5,634 nucleotides of DNA, taken from the NCBI GenBank assembly GCA_023388015.1, contig JAEWHB010000124.1:1-5634 (forward strand), read 5' to 3'. Positions 5,089 through 5,634 of the stretch are shown in pieces. The notes beneath the pieces were generated by a model, which was not told where the DNA came from, ran no database searches, and saw only the letters and a program-made list of their open reading frames with translations. This DNA comes from Bacteroidota bacterium. GTDB taxonomy: Bacteria > Bacteroidota > Bacteroidia > Flavobacteriales > Weeksellaceae. Each line of letters begins with the position of its first letter. Position 1 is the stretch's first letter. The position numbers were made by a program, and so were the translations under genes.

Positions 5089-5634
5089 ATTTGAAGCGGA
5101 TCAGAGAATTTGTGCTTTTACGCTTTTTAGGAGTTGTCTGCGAAACTTCTTTTTGCTGAACCGAATCTTTTTTTTCTTCCCGGATTGAATCCTGGGTTTC
5201 AGAAGGTGCCAAATCAAACAATGAAGGTGGTTCCTCATCAAAATTCACATTAGGAAGAACCATGGATTGGATATTACTTTCTTTTTTGAAAATTTCAGAA
5301 ATTCTGTCAAACGAAGTTTTATAAATCACGCCGGCTCCATAACTCTGGAAATTACCTGCGCCGCCAAAATTCTGAACCCCGAAATTGGTAGGTCTCGTAA
5401 AGAAATTCACCACCATGCTTTTGTCCATATTTTTGGAAACGTCCCATTGGATTTCTGTTTCGACAGTCGTGGCATCATCAAATCCGGTCGTGTTTCCGAC
5501 TGCTACACCCAAAGCTCCGTTGATGGTCCATCGCGGACTTAAATCCACACGCAAACCGGTCTTGAAACGATCTGAAGTCTGACTCAAATTTGAACCCGTC
5601 ACATAATCCAAATCCACCGCTACTCCACTTCCGG
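5087..5634 (-). CDS. tamB: TamB-like translocation/assembly protein, C-terminal end (5' part outside window)
   Basis: The last ~181 codons of a long gene, open through the right edge. The GTG at 5615-5617 is not a start, since the frame continues upstream with GSGVA. TamB is an inner-membrane-anchored, beta-helical periplasmic protein that works with the Omp85 protein TamA (TamL in Bacteroidota) in outer-membrane biogenesis and lipid transport. The visible part is the C-terminal end of the DUF490 domain: alternating beta strands such as FKTGLRVDLSPRWTINGALG and the block DKSMVVNFFTRPTNFG, then YGAGVIYKTSFDRISEIF, typical of flavobacterial TamB ends. About 67 residues of low-complexity, charged and proline-containing tail follow (EEPPSLFDL, EEKKDS, PKKRKS), ending in LIRFK. 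No convincing minus-strand terminator follows. The assignment rests on family resemblance of the C-terminus only. Confidence 0.85.
   Translation of the reverse strand, partial: GSGVAVDLDYVTGSNLSQTSDRFKTGLRVDLSPRWTINGALGVAVGNTTGFDDATTVETEIQWDVSKNMDKSMVVNFFTRPTNFGVQNFGGAGNFQSYGAGVIYKTSFDRISEIFKKESNIQSMVLPNVNFDEEPPSLFDLAPSETQDSIREEKKDSVQQKEVSQTTPKKRKSTNSLIRFK

Noticed and set aside
5050..5090. The hairpin at the tamB end read as the tamB terminator
   Set aside because: On the minus strand the internal pair becomes A-C and no U-tract follows; the T-tract is on the plus-strand side.
5267..5582. Plus-strand open frames opposite tamB
   Set aside because: They overlap a well-supported coding frame on the other strand and show no recognisable domain; treated as shadows.
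5615..5617. GTG as a start for the tamB fragment
   Set aside because: The frame continues without a stop to the right edge with family-like residues; this is an internal valine.
1..5634. Mobile element, CRISPR array, tRNA, rRNA or anti-phage system
   Set aside because: No transposase or integrase residues, no regularly spaced repeats, no tRNA-like fold and no defence-type domain were found; the genes are housekeeping types.

Overview
The window looks like an ordinary chromosomal stretch of a Bacteroidota bacterium, most likely class Flavobacteriia. The reasons are the AT-rich intergenic DNA, promoter boxes of the Bacteroidota type TAnnTTTG in place of a sigma70 -10, the lack of clear Shine-Dalgarno sequences, and the protein types present: a Lon, a short acyl-CoA desaturase, an Lrp/AsnC regulator, and a TamB whose C-terminal end is of the flavobacterial kind. 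The family or genus cannot be fixed from the sequence alone. I saw no mobile element, CRISPR array, tRNA or rRNA.

Layout. (1) 1-1547, plus strand: the C-terminal two thirds of the ATP-dependent protease Lon, cut by the left edge. (2) 1553-1583: a bidirectional intrinsic terminator shared with the convergent gene. (3) 1595-2044, minus strand: a DUF4442 (hotdog-fold, thioesterase-like) protein, which shares a 99-bp divergent promoter region with (4) 2144-2905, plus strand: a membrane fatty-acid desaturase with all three histidine boxes. (5) 3001-3945, plus strand: thioredoxin reductase TrxB with its own TAAATTTG promoter, closed by a bidirectional terminator at 3975-4006. (6) 4020-4883, minus strand: a two-gene unit of an Lrp/AsnC-type regulator followed 9 bp later by a small four-helix membrane protein of unknown function. 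(7) 4884-5086: a 203-bp regulatory interval. (8) 5087-5634, minus strand: the 3' end of a tamB-like gene, cut by the right edge.

The most interesting part is the interval between the lrp-like gene and tamB. On the plus strand it carries, in order, a perfect TAnnTTTG box (4995-5002), an imperfect stem-loop (5012-5037), an unpaired U-rich linker and an intrinsic terminator (5057-5088). The inner part of each stem contains a G-U wobble that pairs only in a plus-strand RNA. This has the form of an undescribed small RNA of about 80 nt. A 19-bp perfect inverted repeat (4954-4972) lies between this promoter and the divergent lrp promoter, where the Lrp-type protein could bind to control both. A 22-codon open frame inside the same transcript is an alternative reading. 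All of this is inferred from sequence patterns.

Functionally, the genes cover protein quality control (Lon), lipid modification (DUF4442 and the desaturase, possibly coordinated), redox homeostasis (TrxB), amino-acid-type regulation (Lrp) and outer-membrane assembly (TamB). Apart from the divergent and operon arrangements they look like independent housekeeping units.
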